Source: Saccharopolyspora elongata (lineage in GTDB: Bacteria; Actinomycetota; Actinomycetes; Mycobacteriales; Pseudonocardiaceae). From it: a DNA stretch of 64,000 bases. Shown piece by piece: positions 49,703 through 58,810 of the stretch. The stretch is taken from NCBI RefSeq assembly GCF_004348985.1, contig NZ_SMKW01000011.1, forward strand, positions 90,990 to 154,989, written 5' to 3'. The notes under the pieces were generated by a model. The model was not told where the DNA came from. It searched no databases and saw only the letters and a program-made list of their open reading frames with translations. Position 1 is the first letter of the stretch. The number at the start of each line of letters is the position of its first letter. Made by a program: the position numbers and the translations under genes.

Positions 49703-50776
49703 ATGAGTCTTCTCATCACCGCAGAGCAGCGAATGCTGCAAGACGGCCTCGAACAGCTCCTGACCCGGCACGCGCCGCCGGACTCCGGGGCCGAGCTGTG
49801 GCACCAGTTGGCCGACGAACTCGGCGTGGTCGGATTGTGCATCCCGGAGGAATTCGGCGGCGCAGGAGGAACTTTCACCGATCTCGCCGTGGTCATGGAG
49901 GCGATGGGCCGCACCCTGTACCCGGGCCCGTACCTCTCGTCCGCGGTCCTGGCGGTGCACGCACTGCTGTTATCCGAAGATGTTGCCGCACAAGGCGATC
50001 ACCTCCCGAACCTGGCGCGCGGACGCCTGCTCGGCACGGTGATCGCAGAGGATCTGTGCGAGATCGACGGCCGCATCCTCGCCACGTCGAACAGCGGGCG
50101 AGTGACACTCTCGGGAACCGCGTCCTCGGTGTTGGACGGGCTCAGCGCCGACTTGCTGTTCGTCGTCGCAGAAGACGGCGAACAGCAGAGCCTCTTCTCC
50201 GTCGACCCCTCAACAGCCGGGACGACGCGAATCCCGTTGACTTCGCTCGATCTCCGGCGGGACGCGGCGCGGGTGACGTTCGCCGAGGCGCCCGCGCAGC
50301 GAATCGGCCCACCCGGTGCCGCGGCCGAGATCGTTCCGCGATTGCGGCAGATCGCCTCGTTGGCGATCGCCGCCGAGCAGGTCGGCGGCGCGAGCCGCTG
50401 CCTCGACGACGCGTGCGAGTACGCGAAGGTGCGGTACCAGTTCGGCCGCCCGATCGGATCCTTCCAAGCGGTGAAGCACGCTTGCGCCGACATGTACCAG
50501 CACGTGCGATCGGGGCACGTGGCGGTGCGGCACGCCGCTCGTTGCCTCGACGCCGGTTCGCCGGAGTCGCCGAGCGCAATCGCGATGGCGAAGGTCTACT
50601 GCGCCGAGGCCTACATCGCCTGTGCGGCGGCGAACCTCCAGATCCACGGAGGCATGGGCTTCACCTGGGAGGAGAACTGCCACCTGCACTACCGGCGCGC
50701 CCGCGCGTCGGCGATGTGGGCGGGTGCCCCCGACCGCCACCGGCAGTGGCTGGCGGACCAACTGCTCGCCCGGTAG
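49703..50776 (+). CDS. Acyl-CoA dehydrogenase (second subunit type)
   Basis: 357 aa. N-terminal ELGVVGLCIPEEFGGAGGTF and C-terminal AAANLQIHGGMGFTWEENCH are dehydrogenase hallmarks, but the middle FAD-loop motif (TEPGAGSD in its partner) is not conserved and the protein is 40 residues shorter. Such paralogues form the non-classical half of alpha2beta2 acyl-CoA dehydrogenases. The ribosome-binding site ACGAGGAAG precedes the ATG. Same strand as 48232, separated by the structured element. Confidence 0.88.
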   Translation: MSLLITAEQRMLQDGLEQLLTRHAPPDSGAELWHQLADELGVVGLCIPEEFGGAGGTFTDLAVVMEAMGRTLYPGPYLSSAVLAVHALLLSEDVAAQGDHLPNLARGRLLGTVIAEDLCEIDGRILATSNSGRVTLSGTASSVLDGLSADLLFVVAEDGEQQSLFSVDPSTAGTTRIPLTSLDLRRDAARVTFAEAPAQRIGPPGAAAEIVPRLRQIASLAIAAEQVGGASRCLDDACEYAKVRYQFGRPIGSFQAVKHACADMYQHVRSGHVAVRHAARCLDAGSPESPSAIAMAKVYCAEAYIACAAANLQIHGGMGFTWEENCHLHYRRARASAMWAGAPDRHRQWLADQLLAR

Positions 50777-50831
50777 CGGCGGAAAGCCCGATCCGGGTTG
50801 GAGAACGGAATCCGAAACCACCGGCGAACGT

Positions 50832-51395
50832 GCGCGTGCCGTCGGCGACGGGTTCCTCGGCACCGGTGGCTGGCACGACCGGCGAACGGCCAACCTCCTC
50901 GACGGTGGCGCACCGTTCTACCGCGCCTACCGCTGCGCCGACGACAAGCACATGGCCGTCGGCTGCATCGAACCCCAGTTCTTCGCCGCATTCCTCCGAA
51001 TCCTCGGGCTCGACGACGACCCCGATTTCGGTGCCCAGCACGACCGTGCCTCCTGGCCCGCCATGCACCGCCGGCTGGAAGAGGTCTTCGCCGCCAAACC
51101 GCGCGACGAATGGGCTGAACTGTTCACCGGTACCGACGCGTGCACCACGCCGGTCCTCTCCCTGCACGAAGCGCCCCAGCACCCGCACAACACCAGCCGC
51201 AGCACCTACCGAGCCATCGACGGCGTCGTGCAGCCCATGCCCGCACCCCGTTTCGGCAGCACGGCGACCGCGCCTCCGGAACCCCGCCCCGCACCCAGGC
51301 CCGGTCAGGACACGAGGAACGTCCTCACCGACGCCGGTTTGTCCGAGCAGGACATCGAAGACCTGATCAACACCGGTACCGCGACCCAGGCTTGA
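50832..51395 (+). pseudogene. Alpha-methylacyl-CoA racemase / CoA transferase, C-terminal remnant
   Basis: About 187 codons: NLLDGGAPFYRAYRCADDKH then MAVGCIEPQFFAAFLRILGL and GTDACTTPVLSLHEAPQHPH match the second half of alpha-methylacyl-CoA racemases. The first ~170 residues, including the CoA-binding N-terminal domain and the catalytic His/Asp, are missing and no start codon suits the frame. The C-terminal tail is Pro-rich (PEPRPAPRPGQ). Confidence 0.8.
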
Positions 51396-51399
51396 GCAC

Positions 51400-51436
51400 C
51401 GGGGTGCCGAGCGGCCGGCAGCCCCTCGGCACCCCG
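51400..51436. terminator. Terminator hairpin between convergent genes
   Basis: CGGGGTGCCGAG (51400-51411) pairs perfectly with CTCGGCACCCCG (51425-51436), 4 nt after the racemase remnant and before the converging tandem-TetR gene. Confidence 0.8.
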
Positions 51437-51483
51437 CGGCTTCGCGACGGGTCGTCGCCGCGCCGGCGTTCGAGGGCGTCAGG

Positions 51484-52671
51484 TCAGAGCTTCGCGCGCA
51501 AGATCGCGCGGGCGATCGCCACGAGGTTGGGGTAGAAGCCCGGAAGCCGGGTGAGGCTCGGCGTCTCGTTCAGATTGTTGATCACGGTCATCGCCGCCCG
51601 CACCAGCGCTCGCGCGGCGGCGGAGGTGAGCTCCGGGCGGCCGGCCATCAGCAACGAGACCCACTCCTGCACGTATTCGAGCTGGCCGCGCCGGCTCTCC
51701 GGCAGGGTGCCCACTTCGCTGACCAGGACCGAGACCAGGTAGCGCTGCGACCTGCAGAGGTCGACGTAGGTCTCCACAGCGCGGTCGAGCGCCTCGGCCT
51801 CCGTCGCACTCGAACTCAACGTGGCGTGCAGATCCAGCCAGAGCGCGTGGCTCGCTCGCGCCAGCACCGCCACGAGGATGTCGGCTTTGCTGGCGAAGTG
51901 GGTGTAGAGGCTGGGGCCGCTGATGTCCGCCGCAGCCCCGATATCGGCCAGGCTGGTGTTCTGGAAACCGCGCTCGCCGAACAGGCGCACCGCTGCCGCC
52001 AGCAGCTTCTCCCGTTTCGACACCGGGCTGAACCCGCGGCTGGGCCGTTCCTGCTCGCCCGGGCCCGATTGGAGCTCGACCTCGGCCACCGCGCGGCACC
52101 CGGCCAGGAGGCACCTGCCGTACTCCCTGGCCGACAACCCCCTGATGTGACCGCTGGTGCTGACCAGGACGGACTGCATCGCCCATGCCAGCAGCGCCGC
52201 CTCGTCCTCGGTGAGCGCCGGCCTTTCCTCCCGGAGCGCACGGCGGTAGTTCCGGTTCTCCCGGCGCAGCCGGCCGACCAGCTGCGCGCGGTCCTCCTCG
52301 GAGAGGTGCCGCGATTCCCTGGACCACAGCACGCCGGCGGTGGGCAGCTCCGCCGCGACCCCGGCCCTGCGCTGCAGGATGCCGTCCAGCGAGCCGACGT
52401 CCCCGGACGCCGCGGCCACCTGGGCGAAGAGGCCCGCCAAGGTCGCGTTGAGGATCTCCTCCTTGCCCTTGAAGTGCCGGTACAAGGCGCCCGCGGTGAT
52501 GCCCACCTCGCTCGCGATCTGGTTCATCGTCACGTTGTGGAACCCGTGCTCGGCGAAGAGCGCACCGGCGGTCTCCAAGATCTGCCGCTTCCGGTCCCGC
52601 GGGCGTTGGCGACCACCAGCCGAGCCCTCCCGGTCCACAGCTGCTTCCCGCCCCACAGGCCGAACCCCCAC
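51484..52671 (-). CDS. Tandem TetR-type regulator (two fused repressor modules)
   Basis: 395 aa, about twice a normal TetR. Module 1 (about 24-205) has HTH RQILETAGALFAEHGFHNVT then ITAGALYRHFKGKEEIL; module 2 (about 218-395) has KLLAAAVRLFGERGFQNTSL then ISGPSLYTHFASKADIL. Each HTH is followed by a helical region, so the chain could fold as an intramolecular dimer. It sits between the two halves of the acyl-CoA locus and probably represses them with an acyl-CoA as inducer. GTG start at 52671 is the only one near; no clear ribosome-binding site. Confidence 0.88.
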   Translation of the reverse strand: MGVRPVGREAAVDREGSAGGRQRPRDRKRQILETAGALFAEHGFHNVTMNQIASEVGITAGALYRHFKGKEEILNATLAGLFAQVAAASGDVGSLDGILQRRAGVAAELPTAGVLWSRESRHLSEEDRAQLVGRLRRENRNYRRALREERPALTEDEAALLAWAMQSVLVSTSGHIRGLSAREYGRCLLAGCRAVAEVELQSGPGEQERPSRGFSPVSKREKLLAAAVRLFGERGFQNTSLADIGAAADISGPSLYTHFASKADILVAVLARASHALWLDLHATLSSSATEAEALDRAVETYVDLCRSQRYLVSVLVSEVGTLPESRRGQLEYVQEWVSLLMAGRPELTSAAARALVRAAMTVINNLNETPSLTRLPGFYPNLVAIARAILRAKL

Positions 52672-52806
52672 AACGCTCGCGATGTCGGCGACACGGCTGT
52701 CGCCATCGGCACCACACTACACCAAGTAAACGCCGGTTAAGCTGTCATCCAACAAGGACACACGGCGGTGCCAGGTCTTATCCGGATCACCGCGAACACC
52801 GGCCGC

Positions 52807-54359
52807 TCAGTTGACGGCACGCGCAGACCTGTCCCAGTGCGACTTGCGCAGCTCGCGCTTGAGGACCTTACCGGTCGGCGACAACGGCATGGCGTCCACG
52901 AATTCGAACGAGCGCGGCGCCTTGTAACCGGCGATCAGGGTCTTGACGTGCTCCCTGATCTCGGCAGCAGTGGCGGCACACCCCTGCTTGCAGACGATCA
53001 CGGCGTGCACCCGCTCGCCCCACCGCTCGTCCGGCACGCCGATCACCGCGCAGGAAGCGACCGCCGGGTGCTTGGCGAGCGCATTCTCGACCTCGGCGGA
53101 GTAGACGTTCTCGCCACCGGAGACGATCATGTCCTTGATGCGGTCGACGATGAACAGGTAGCCGTCGTCGTCCATGTACCCGGCATCACCCGTGTGCATC
53201 CAGCCGTCTCGCACCGCTTCGGCCGTCTCCCGGGGCTTGTTCCAGTAGCCGAGCATCACGCCGCCACCGCGCACCGCCACTTCGCCCACCGTTCCGGGGG
53301 GGCCTCGCGGCCCTCCTCGTCGACGATCCGCACCTCGGTGGAAGCCGTGGCGCGACCGGCCGACCGCAGCAGGTTCTTGTCCTCGTGGTCGTCGCCGGTC
53401 AGCACGGTTGCGCCGGGCGACAGCTCCGTCATGCCGTATCCCTGGCTGAACCGGGCGCCGGAGAACGCGGTGACCGCGCGCTCCAAGAGCGGTTCGGAGA
53501 TCACCGAAGCCCCGTAGCCGATGTGTTCCACAGTGGATAGATCGTGGTGCCCGATCGCGGGGTGGTCGAGCAACGCCTGGATCATCGCGGGCACCAGCAG
53601 CAGGTTCGTGACCTGGTTCCGCTCGATGGCGTCCAGGACCTCCGCCGGGTCGAAGGCGGGCAGGAAGACGTGCGAGCCGCCCATCACGGACTGGCCGTTC
53701 CACGCGCCCAGCGCCGCGAGGTGGAACAGCGGGGCGACGTGCAGCAGCCGGCCGCCGCGCCGGGAGCTGCGCGCGGTGGCCAGCATCCCGAGCGTGGAGG
53801 TCAGGATGCCGCGATGGCTGAGCATCACGCCTTTCGGGAAACCGGTGGTCCCTCCGGTGTAGAAGATGCCGGCGAGCGCGTCGCCGCCGCGACGGACGTC
53901 CTCGACCGGTTCGTGGCCGTCGATCAGCTCGCGGTGACCGAGCATGCCCGCGGGCAGATCGCCATCGCCGAGGTGGACGACCGTCGAGATGCCGCCCCAG
54001 TGGGATTCGAGCTCGGGAACGCGAGCGGCGAACGAGTCGTCCACGAAGAGGACCCGGGTGCCCGAGTCCTCGAGGGAGTACGCCATCTCGCGGGCGCTCC
54101 AACGCGTGTTGACCGGGTTGACCACGCCGCCCATCCACCACACCGCGCAGAGGAACTCGTGGTACCGATCCGAGTTCTTGGCCAGGAGCCCGACCCGGTC
54201 CCCTTCCGCCAGTCCCAGCGCGCGCAGCGCCCCCGCCAGGCGGGCGACGCGATCCGCCGTCTGGCGGTGGGTGCGCACTCGGTCGCCGCAGATGGTGGCG
54301 ATCTCGTCCGGGAACTGCTGCACGGCTCTGTGCAGGCTCTGCGTGAGGTACACGGCCAT
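52807..54359 (-). pseudogene. Acyl-CoA ligase (AMP-binding), frameshifted at a C7 run
   Basis: Adenylate-forming ligase. ATG 54359 begins MAVYLTQSLHRAVQQFPDEI; the ATP motif YTGGTTGFPKGVMLSHRG and QGYGMTELSPG are intact. The frame breaks at 53296-53302 (G7 on the forward strand): one extra base there would join REAPP to GTVGEVAVRGGGVMLGYW and continue through GWMHTGDAGYMDDDGYLFIV and the catalytic Lys in SPTGKVLKRELRK to a stop at 52807. The whole product would be about 517 aa. Everything else is conserved, so this is either a sequencing error in a homopolymer or a recent or phase-variable mutation. Expected role: ATP-dependent activation of the acid degraded by this cluster. Confidence 0.85.
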
Positions 54360-54442
54360 CCTCCTGCGGCGAAAGGGTCGGTGAACGCGTGGATCGTTGC
54401 GGGGCTGGTGGATTCCGGTTCGCACCGGTACTGCGGCGAGCC

Positions 54443-54469
54443 GGTGGGCGCCGACGAGCGGCGCCCACC
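54443..54469 (-). terminator. Hairpin after the thiolase-MaoC-SDR operon
   Basis: GGTGGGCGCC (54443-54452) and GGCGCCCACC (54460-54469) form a 10-bp perfect stem directly after the SDR stop, before the ligase start. Confidence 0.7.
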
Positions 54470-54475
54470 AGCCGG

Positions 54476-55294
54476 TCAGAAGCCGCCGGAGCAGAGGATG
54501 ACCTGGCCGGACACGTAGTCGGTCTCCGGGATGCACAGGGCGTAGACCGCGCCCGCGGCCTCCTCCGGGGTGCCGGCGCGCCCCAACGGGATCCCCTTCT
54601 CCAAGCGCGCGAGCAGGTCCGGGTTGACACCGACCGGCAGTTCGCGCCCCTCGATGTCGATCGTCGCGGCGCCACCGGCGGGAGCCTCGGTCAGTCGCGT
54701 CCGGATCAGGCCGTAGGCCACGGCGTTCACGTTGACGTTGTAGCGACCCCATTCCTTGGCCAATGCCTTGGTCAGCCCGATGATGCCGGCCTTGGCCGAC
54801 GAGTAGTTCGACTGGCCGACGTTGCCGTTGACCCCGGCGCCGGAGGAGATGTTGACGACCTTGCGGTGCACCCGCTCGCCGCGAGCGGTTTCTTCCTTCT
54901 CCATCCGGGAGATGTGCGGCTGAGCGGCGCGCAGGATCTGGAACGGCGCCTTCAGGTGCACGTCGAGGATCGCGTCCCACTGTTCGTCGGACATCTTCTG
55001 GATGACGTTGTCCCAGGTGTACCCGGCGTTGTTGACGATGATGTCGAGGCCACCGAGCTCCAGGCCGGCGTTGACGAACCGCTCGGCGAAGCCGTCCTCG
55101 GTCACGCTGCCCGCCACCGACGTGGCCTTGCCGCCCGCCTTCTCGATCAGGGCGACGGTCTCCGCGGCCGGCTCCCGGTCGAGATCGTTGACGACGACGT
55201 TGGCGCCTTCGGACGCGAACTTCAAGGCGATCTGCCGGCCGATGCCCCGGCCGGATCCGGTGACGAGCGCGACCTTGCCCACGAGCTTGCTCAT
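54476..55294 (-). CDS. SDR-family beta-hydroxyacyl-CoA / 3-oxoacyl reductase
   Basis: 272 aa classical SDR. Cofactor loop TGSGRGIGRQIA, NNAG motif in IIVNNAGYTWDN, catalytic Ser in VNISSGAG and Tyr-x3-Lys in NYSSAKAG. In this operon it would oxidise the 3-hydroxyacyl-CoA made by the MaoC hydratases, the substrate of the thiolase. An 8-residue insertion (EKEETARGERVHRK) before the Ser strand is typical of the FadB-like steroid/17-beta-HSD type SDRs. Overlaps the upstream MaoC stop by ATGA. Last gene of the transcript, terminated at 54443. Confidence 0.92.
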   Translation of the reverse strand: MSKLVGKVALVTGSGRGIGRQIALKFASEGANVVVNDLDREPAAETVALIEKAGGKATSVAGSVTEDGFAERFVNAGLELGGLDIIVNNAGYTWDNVIQKMSDEQWDAILDVHLKAPFQILRAAQPHISRMEKEETARGERVHRKVVNISSGAGVNGNVGQSNYSSAKAGIIGLTKALAKEWGRYNVNVNAVAYGLIRTRLTEAPAGGAATIDIEGRELPVGVNPDLLARLEKGIPLGRAGTPEEAAGAVYALCIPETDYVSGQVILCSGGF

Positions 55295-55662
55295 GCTGCG
55301 ATTTCTCCTTCGATGACTGCGGTGCCCTGGAGCGTGACGGTGCCGTCCTCCAGCGCCATGGTCAGATCGAGATGCGTGTTTCCGTCCGCCACCTTCGCCA
55401 CCTGCGCGGTGGCGACGGGCTTGGCGTGAATCGGCGTGATGGAGGTGAACCGAACACCGAACGAGCGGATGCGCTCCTGCGGGAAGTTCGCCGTCAGCAG
55501 CCGGCCGAGATAGGCCATGTTCAGCATGCCGTGCGCGAAAACATCATCCATGCCAGCAGATTTGGCGACGTCGATGTCGATGTGCATCGGGTTGTGGTCA
55601 CCCGAGGCGCCGGCGTACAAGGCGAGCGTGGTTCGGGTGATCTTCGGCAGCTCGAGCTTCAC
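55291..55662 (-). CDS. MaoC-like (R)-specific enoyl-CoA hydratase subunit
   Basis: 123 aa single hotdog domain with the hydratase motif intact: YAGASGDHNPMHIDIDVAKS, catalytic Asp and His 5 apart. It adds water to a 2-enoyl-CoA. With the adjacent 151-aa hotdog, which lacks the His, it forms a catalytic/non-catalytic pair like the ChsH-type heteromers of steroid side-chain degradation. ATGA overlaps on both sides. Confidence 0.9.
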   Translation of the reverse strand: MKLELPKITRTTLALYAGASGDHNPMHIDIDVAKSAGMDDVFAHGMLNMAYLGRLLTANFPQERIRSFGVRFTSITPIHAKPVATAQVAKVADGNTHLDLTMALEDGTVTLQGTAVIEGEIAA

Positions 55663-56114
55663 TTCCGGGCCTCCGGGTTGCGCACGACGAGCGAGTTGGT
55701 CAACTCCGCGACCAACTCCCCGTTGCGGGTGACCTCGGTGGTGCGGACGACGAACTCCAGCGCACCACCCTTCTTGCTGTAGACGTCGGTGATCTCGCCT
55801 TCGAAGGCGAGCTGATCCCCTGCGTGGATCGGGGCGTGGTAGGTGAACGACTGCTCTCCGTGCAGCACCCGCCGGATGTCGATGCCGAGCAAGTCGATCA
55901 GGGAGAACCCGTCGGTCCGTTCGCCGTCCAGGCAGAACAGGAAGGTCGGCGGCACGAGCAGGTCGGGGTGCCCGGCGGCCTTGGCCGCGTCGAGATCCAC
56001 GTAGGCCGGATCGCTCTCACCGATCGCCTTGGCGAAGAAGCGCAGCCGCCCGCGTTCGACGTCCGCGCTGTGGCTCGGGATCTTGGTCCCGATCACGTCC
56101 TTGCTGATCATCAC
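55659..56114 (-). CDS. MaoC-N-like hotdog subunit (non-catalytic partner)
   Basis: 151 aa, hotdog domain of the FAS1/MaoC N-terminal type. Corresponding to the active-site helix it reads KAIGESDPAYVDLDAAKAAG, with Tyr in place of His, so it probably forms the substrate pocket rather than the catalytic site. The VLHGEQSFTYHAPIHAGDQL strand is typical. Overlaps both neighbours by ATGA; heterodimer with the 123-aa hydratase is expected. Confidence 0.88.
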   Translation of the reverse strand: MMISKDVIGTKIPSHSADVERGRLRFFAKAIGESDPAYVDLDAAKAAGHPDLLVPPTFLFCLDGERTDGFSLIDLLGIDIRRVLHGEQSFTYHAPIHAGDQLAFEGEITDVYSKKGGALEFVVRTTEVTRNGELVAELTNSLVVRNPEARK

Positions 56115-57307
56115 TTCCGCCCCGCCTTCTCGTAGAGGGTCACGACGCAGGCGCCGCCGAGGCCCAGGTTGTGCTGCAGCGCCAGGGCCGGGTCACCGTC
56201 GACCTGGCGCGCATCGGCCTGGCCGCGCAGCTGCCACACGAGCTCGGTGCACTGGGCGAGTCCGGTGGCACCCAGCGGATGCCCCTTCGACATCAGCCCG
56301 CCGGAGGGGTTGACCACGACCCGCCCGCCGTAGGTGTTGTCCCCGTCGAGCACGAACTTCTCCGCGGTGCCCTCGGGGGTCAGGCCGAGCGCCTCGTAGG
56401 TGGTGACCTCGTTGCTGGTGAAGCAGTCGTGCAGCTCCACGACCCGGATGTCCGACGGGTCGACACCGGATTCCTCGTACACGTTGCGGGCCGCGGACTG
56501 CGCCATGTCGTACCCGACGATCGTCATCATGTCTCCGGAACCGAAGGTGCCCGGCACGTCGGTGGTCATCGACTGGGCCTTGATGCGCACATCGGCCTTC
56601 AACCCGTTGCGGCGCGCGAAGTCCTCGCTGACGAGGACCGCCGCAGCGGCACCGCAGGTGGGCGGGCAGCACATCAGCTTGGTCAGCGGGCCGTGCTGGT
56701 GCGCGGAGGCCAGCACCTCCTCTTCGGTGATCGGGGCGCGGAACACCGCGTACGGGTTGTTCGCGGCGTGCCTGCGGGACTTCACCGCGACCTTGGCGAA
56801 CAGGTCGTTGCCCACCCCGTACTTGTCCATGTACGCCTGGCCGGATCCGCCGAAGAGCTGAGCGGCCATCGGTCCATCGCCCCAGCCCTGGATGCCGATG
56901 GTCGCGTCGATACCGCGCTTCATCGCCGGCGGGCGGTCCGGGAGCTTGCCGCCGCCCAGCGCGCCGCGCTGCATCTGCTCGAACCCCAGCGCCAGAACGC
57001 AATCGGCCGTTCCGGAGGCGATCGCCTGCCGCGCCAGCCACAGCGCCGACGAACCGCTGGCGCAGTTGTTGTTCACGTTGACGACCGGGATCGCGGTCTG
57101 CCCCAAACCGTAGATCGCGGCCTGACCGCTGGTCGAATCACCGAACACATACCCGGCGTACGCCTGCTGCACGAGCTCGTAGCCGATGCCCGCGTCGTCG
57201 AGCGCGGCACGGGCCGCGCGCTCCCCCATCACGTCGTAGGTCTCGCCGGCACCCGGTTTCGTGAACGGGATCATGCCGACCCCGGCGACGTGCACGTTGT
57301 CGCTCAC
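56111..57307 (-). CDS. SCPx-type thiolase (lipid-transfer protein family)
   Basis: 398 aa thiolase of the sterol-carrier-protein-x type. Nucleophile Cys in VNVNNNCASGSSALWLA; His of ELHDCFTSNEV and the C-terminal NPSGGLMSKGHPLGATGLAQ with the catalytic His; LGLGGACVVTLY ends the fold. It cleaves 3-oxoacyl-CoA thiolytically; the type is associated with bulky or branched acyl-CoAs. GTG 57307 has AGGAGG 5 nt upstream. First gene of the thiolase-hotdog-hotdog-SDR operon, divergent from the acyl-CoA dehydrogenase at 57625. Confidence 0.92.
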   Translation of the reverse strand: MSDNVHVAGVGMIPFTKPGAGETYDVMGERAARAALDDAGIGYELVQQAYAGYVFGDSTSGQAAIYGLGQTAIPVVNVNNNCASGSSALWLARQAIASGTADCVLALGFEQMQRGALGGGKLPDRPPAMKRGIDATIGIQGWGDGPMAAQLFGGSGQAYMDKYGVGNDLFAKVAVKSRRHAANNPYAVFRAPITEEEVLASAHQHGPLTKLMCCPPTCGAAAAVLVSEDFARRNGLKADVRIKAQSMTTDVPGTFGSGDMMTIVGYDMAQSAARNVYEESGVDPSDIRVVELHDCFTSNEVTTYEALGLTPEGTAEKFVLDGDNTYGGRVVVNPSGGLMSKGHPLGATGLAQCTELVWQLRGQADARQVDGDPALALQHNLGLGGACVVTLYEKAGRK

Positions 57308-57624
57308 TGGCTCCTCCTCAGGCTGAACATCGACCGTTTCCGGCGCCGCGGCGCGGCCGCTGCTGACACCCCAGCTCGCCGGACGCGACACTCGGTAAAC
57401 GGACATTCGAACGAAGATGCGACCGAACCCTCCGAAGGCCACGCCCCGGATCACATCGATCAGCTTGTTCTCTATTTACATCTACCTACGACACGCTGGT
57501 ACGTCAACATCTTCACTATGCACAAATCCGAGTTTCCATTTACTTTGAGGCTCGCCAGCGGCCGGTTCCCTGGTCTAGCCTGAACCGGCATTCACCAGAT
57601 CCGGCATAGAGGAGAGCAGCGCAC
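57308..57624. promoter_or_regulatory. Divergent promoter region, thiolase operon / acyl-CoA dehydrogenase
   Basis: About 317 bp. The segment 57465-57550 is AT-rich, with ATTTACATCTACC at 57474 and ATTTACTTTG at 57538 as possible TetR half-sites. Similar AGTAAAC strings occur before the tandem-TetR gene (near 52725), hinting at one regulon, though I cannot define a clean palindrome. GAGGAGAG precedes ATG 57625. Confidence 0.45.
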
Positions 57625-58782
57625 ATGCAACGCGACGTGTTCACCGAGGACCACGAGGCGTTCCGGGAGACCATCCGGGACTTCATCACCAACGAGGTGG
57701 CACCCGTCTTCCACGAGTGGGAACAGACCGGCCACCCTCCCCGCGACTTCTACCGCCGCCTCGGCGAGCTCGGCGTCCTCGGCATGGAGGTCCCCGAGGA
57801 GTACGGCGGAGCCGGCCAGACCAGCATCAAGTTCCACGCCGTGATCGCCGAGGAGTGCGCCCGCGCCGCCGTCACCTTCGGCTCCTCCGGCGTCCACACC
57901 GGCCTGATCCTCGGCTACCTGCTGCGCTACGCCACCGAAGAGCAGAAGAAGCGCTGGTTCCCCGACTTCGTGAGCGGCGAGACCATGTACGCCATCGCGA
58001 TGACCGAGCCGGGCACCGGCTCCGACCTGGCCGGGATGACCACCCGCGCCGAGCTCTCCGCGGACGGCACCCACTACGTCCTCAACGGCGCCAAGACCTT
58101 CATCACCGGCGGCGTCCAAGCCGACCACGTCCTGGTCTGCGCACGCACCTCACCACCGACCACGCAGAACCGCCGGGCGGGAATCTCCATCCTGGTCGTC
58201 GACGCCAAGAGCGAGGGCTACGCGGTCGGGCGCAAGCTCGACAAGATCGGCATGCTCGCCTCCGACACCGCCGAACTCTCGTTCACCGACGTCGAGGTGC
58301 CCGTGGAGAACCTCCTCGGCGAGGAAGGCAAGGCCTTCTACTACCTGTCCGACAACCTGGTGCAAGAACGCCTGATCATCGCCATCGGCGCCTGCGCCAC
58401 CGCCACCGCGGCGCTGAACTTCACCATCGACTACGTCACGGAGCGCAAAGTCTTCAACAAGCCGGTGGCCGCCTTCCAGAACACCAAGTTCGTCCTCGCC
58501 GACTGCGCCACCGAGATCGAGGCAGCCCAAGCGATGGTCGACCGGGCCATGAACCTCCACGACAAGGACGAGCTGACCGCCGCCGACGCCGCCAAGCTGA
58601 AGCTCTTCGGCACCGAGATGGCCGGCCGCGTCATCGACAAGTGCCTCCAACTGCACGGCGGCTACGGCTACATGCGGGAATACCCGATCGCCCGCCTCTA
58701 CGCGGACACCCGCGTCTCGCGCATCTACGGCGGAACCAACGAAGTCCAGAAGACCGTGATCGCCAAATCCCTCGGCCTGTAG
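57625..58782 (+). CDS. Acyl-CoA dehydrogenase
   Basis: 385 aa, full length. FAD loop IAMTEPGTGSDLAGMTTRA, AKTFITGGVQADHVLVCART, and C-terminal LYADTRVSRIYGGTNEVQKT. The base is probably Glu248 in VQERLIIAIG, as in isovaleryl- and long-chain types, because the alternative position near the C terminus is Gly (IYGGTNE). It performs the first oxidation of beta-oxidation, passing electrons to ETF. Divergent from the thiolase operon and followed by a hairpin repeat. Confidence 0.94.
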   Translation: MQRDVFTEDHEAFRETIRDFITNEVAPVFHEWEQTGHPPRDFYRRLGELGVLGMEVPEEYGGAGQTSIKFHAVIAEECARAAVTFGSSGVHTGLILGYLLRYATEEQKKRWFPDFVSGETMYAIAMTEPGTGSDLAGMTTRAELSADGTHYVLNGAKTFITGGVQADHVLVCARTSPPTTQNRRAGISILVVDAKSEGYAVGRKLDKIGMLASDTAELSFTDVEVPVENLLGEEGKAFYYLSDNLVQERLIIAIGACATATAALNFTIDYVTERKVFNKPVAAFQNTKFVLADCATEIEAAQAMVDRAMNLHDKDELTAADAAKLKLFGTEMAGRVIDKCLQLHGGYGYMREYPIARLYADTRVSRIYGGTNEVQKTVIAKSLGL

Positions 58783-58810
58783 CAGCTCCGGGTGGCCGGT
58801 GACGCCCGCT

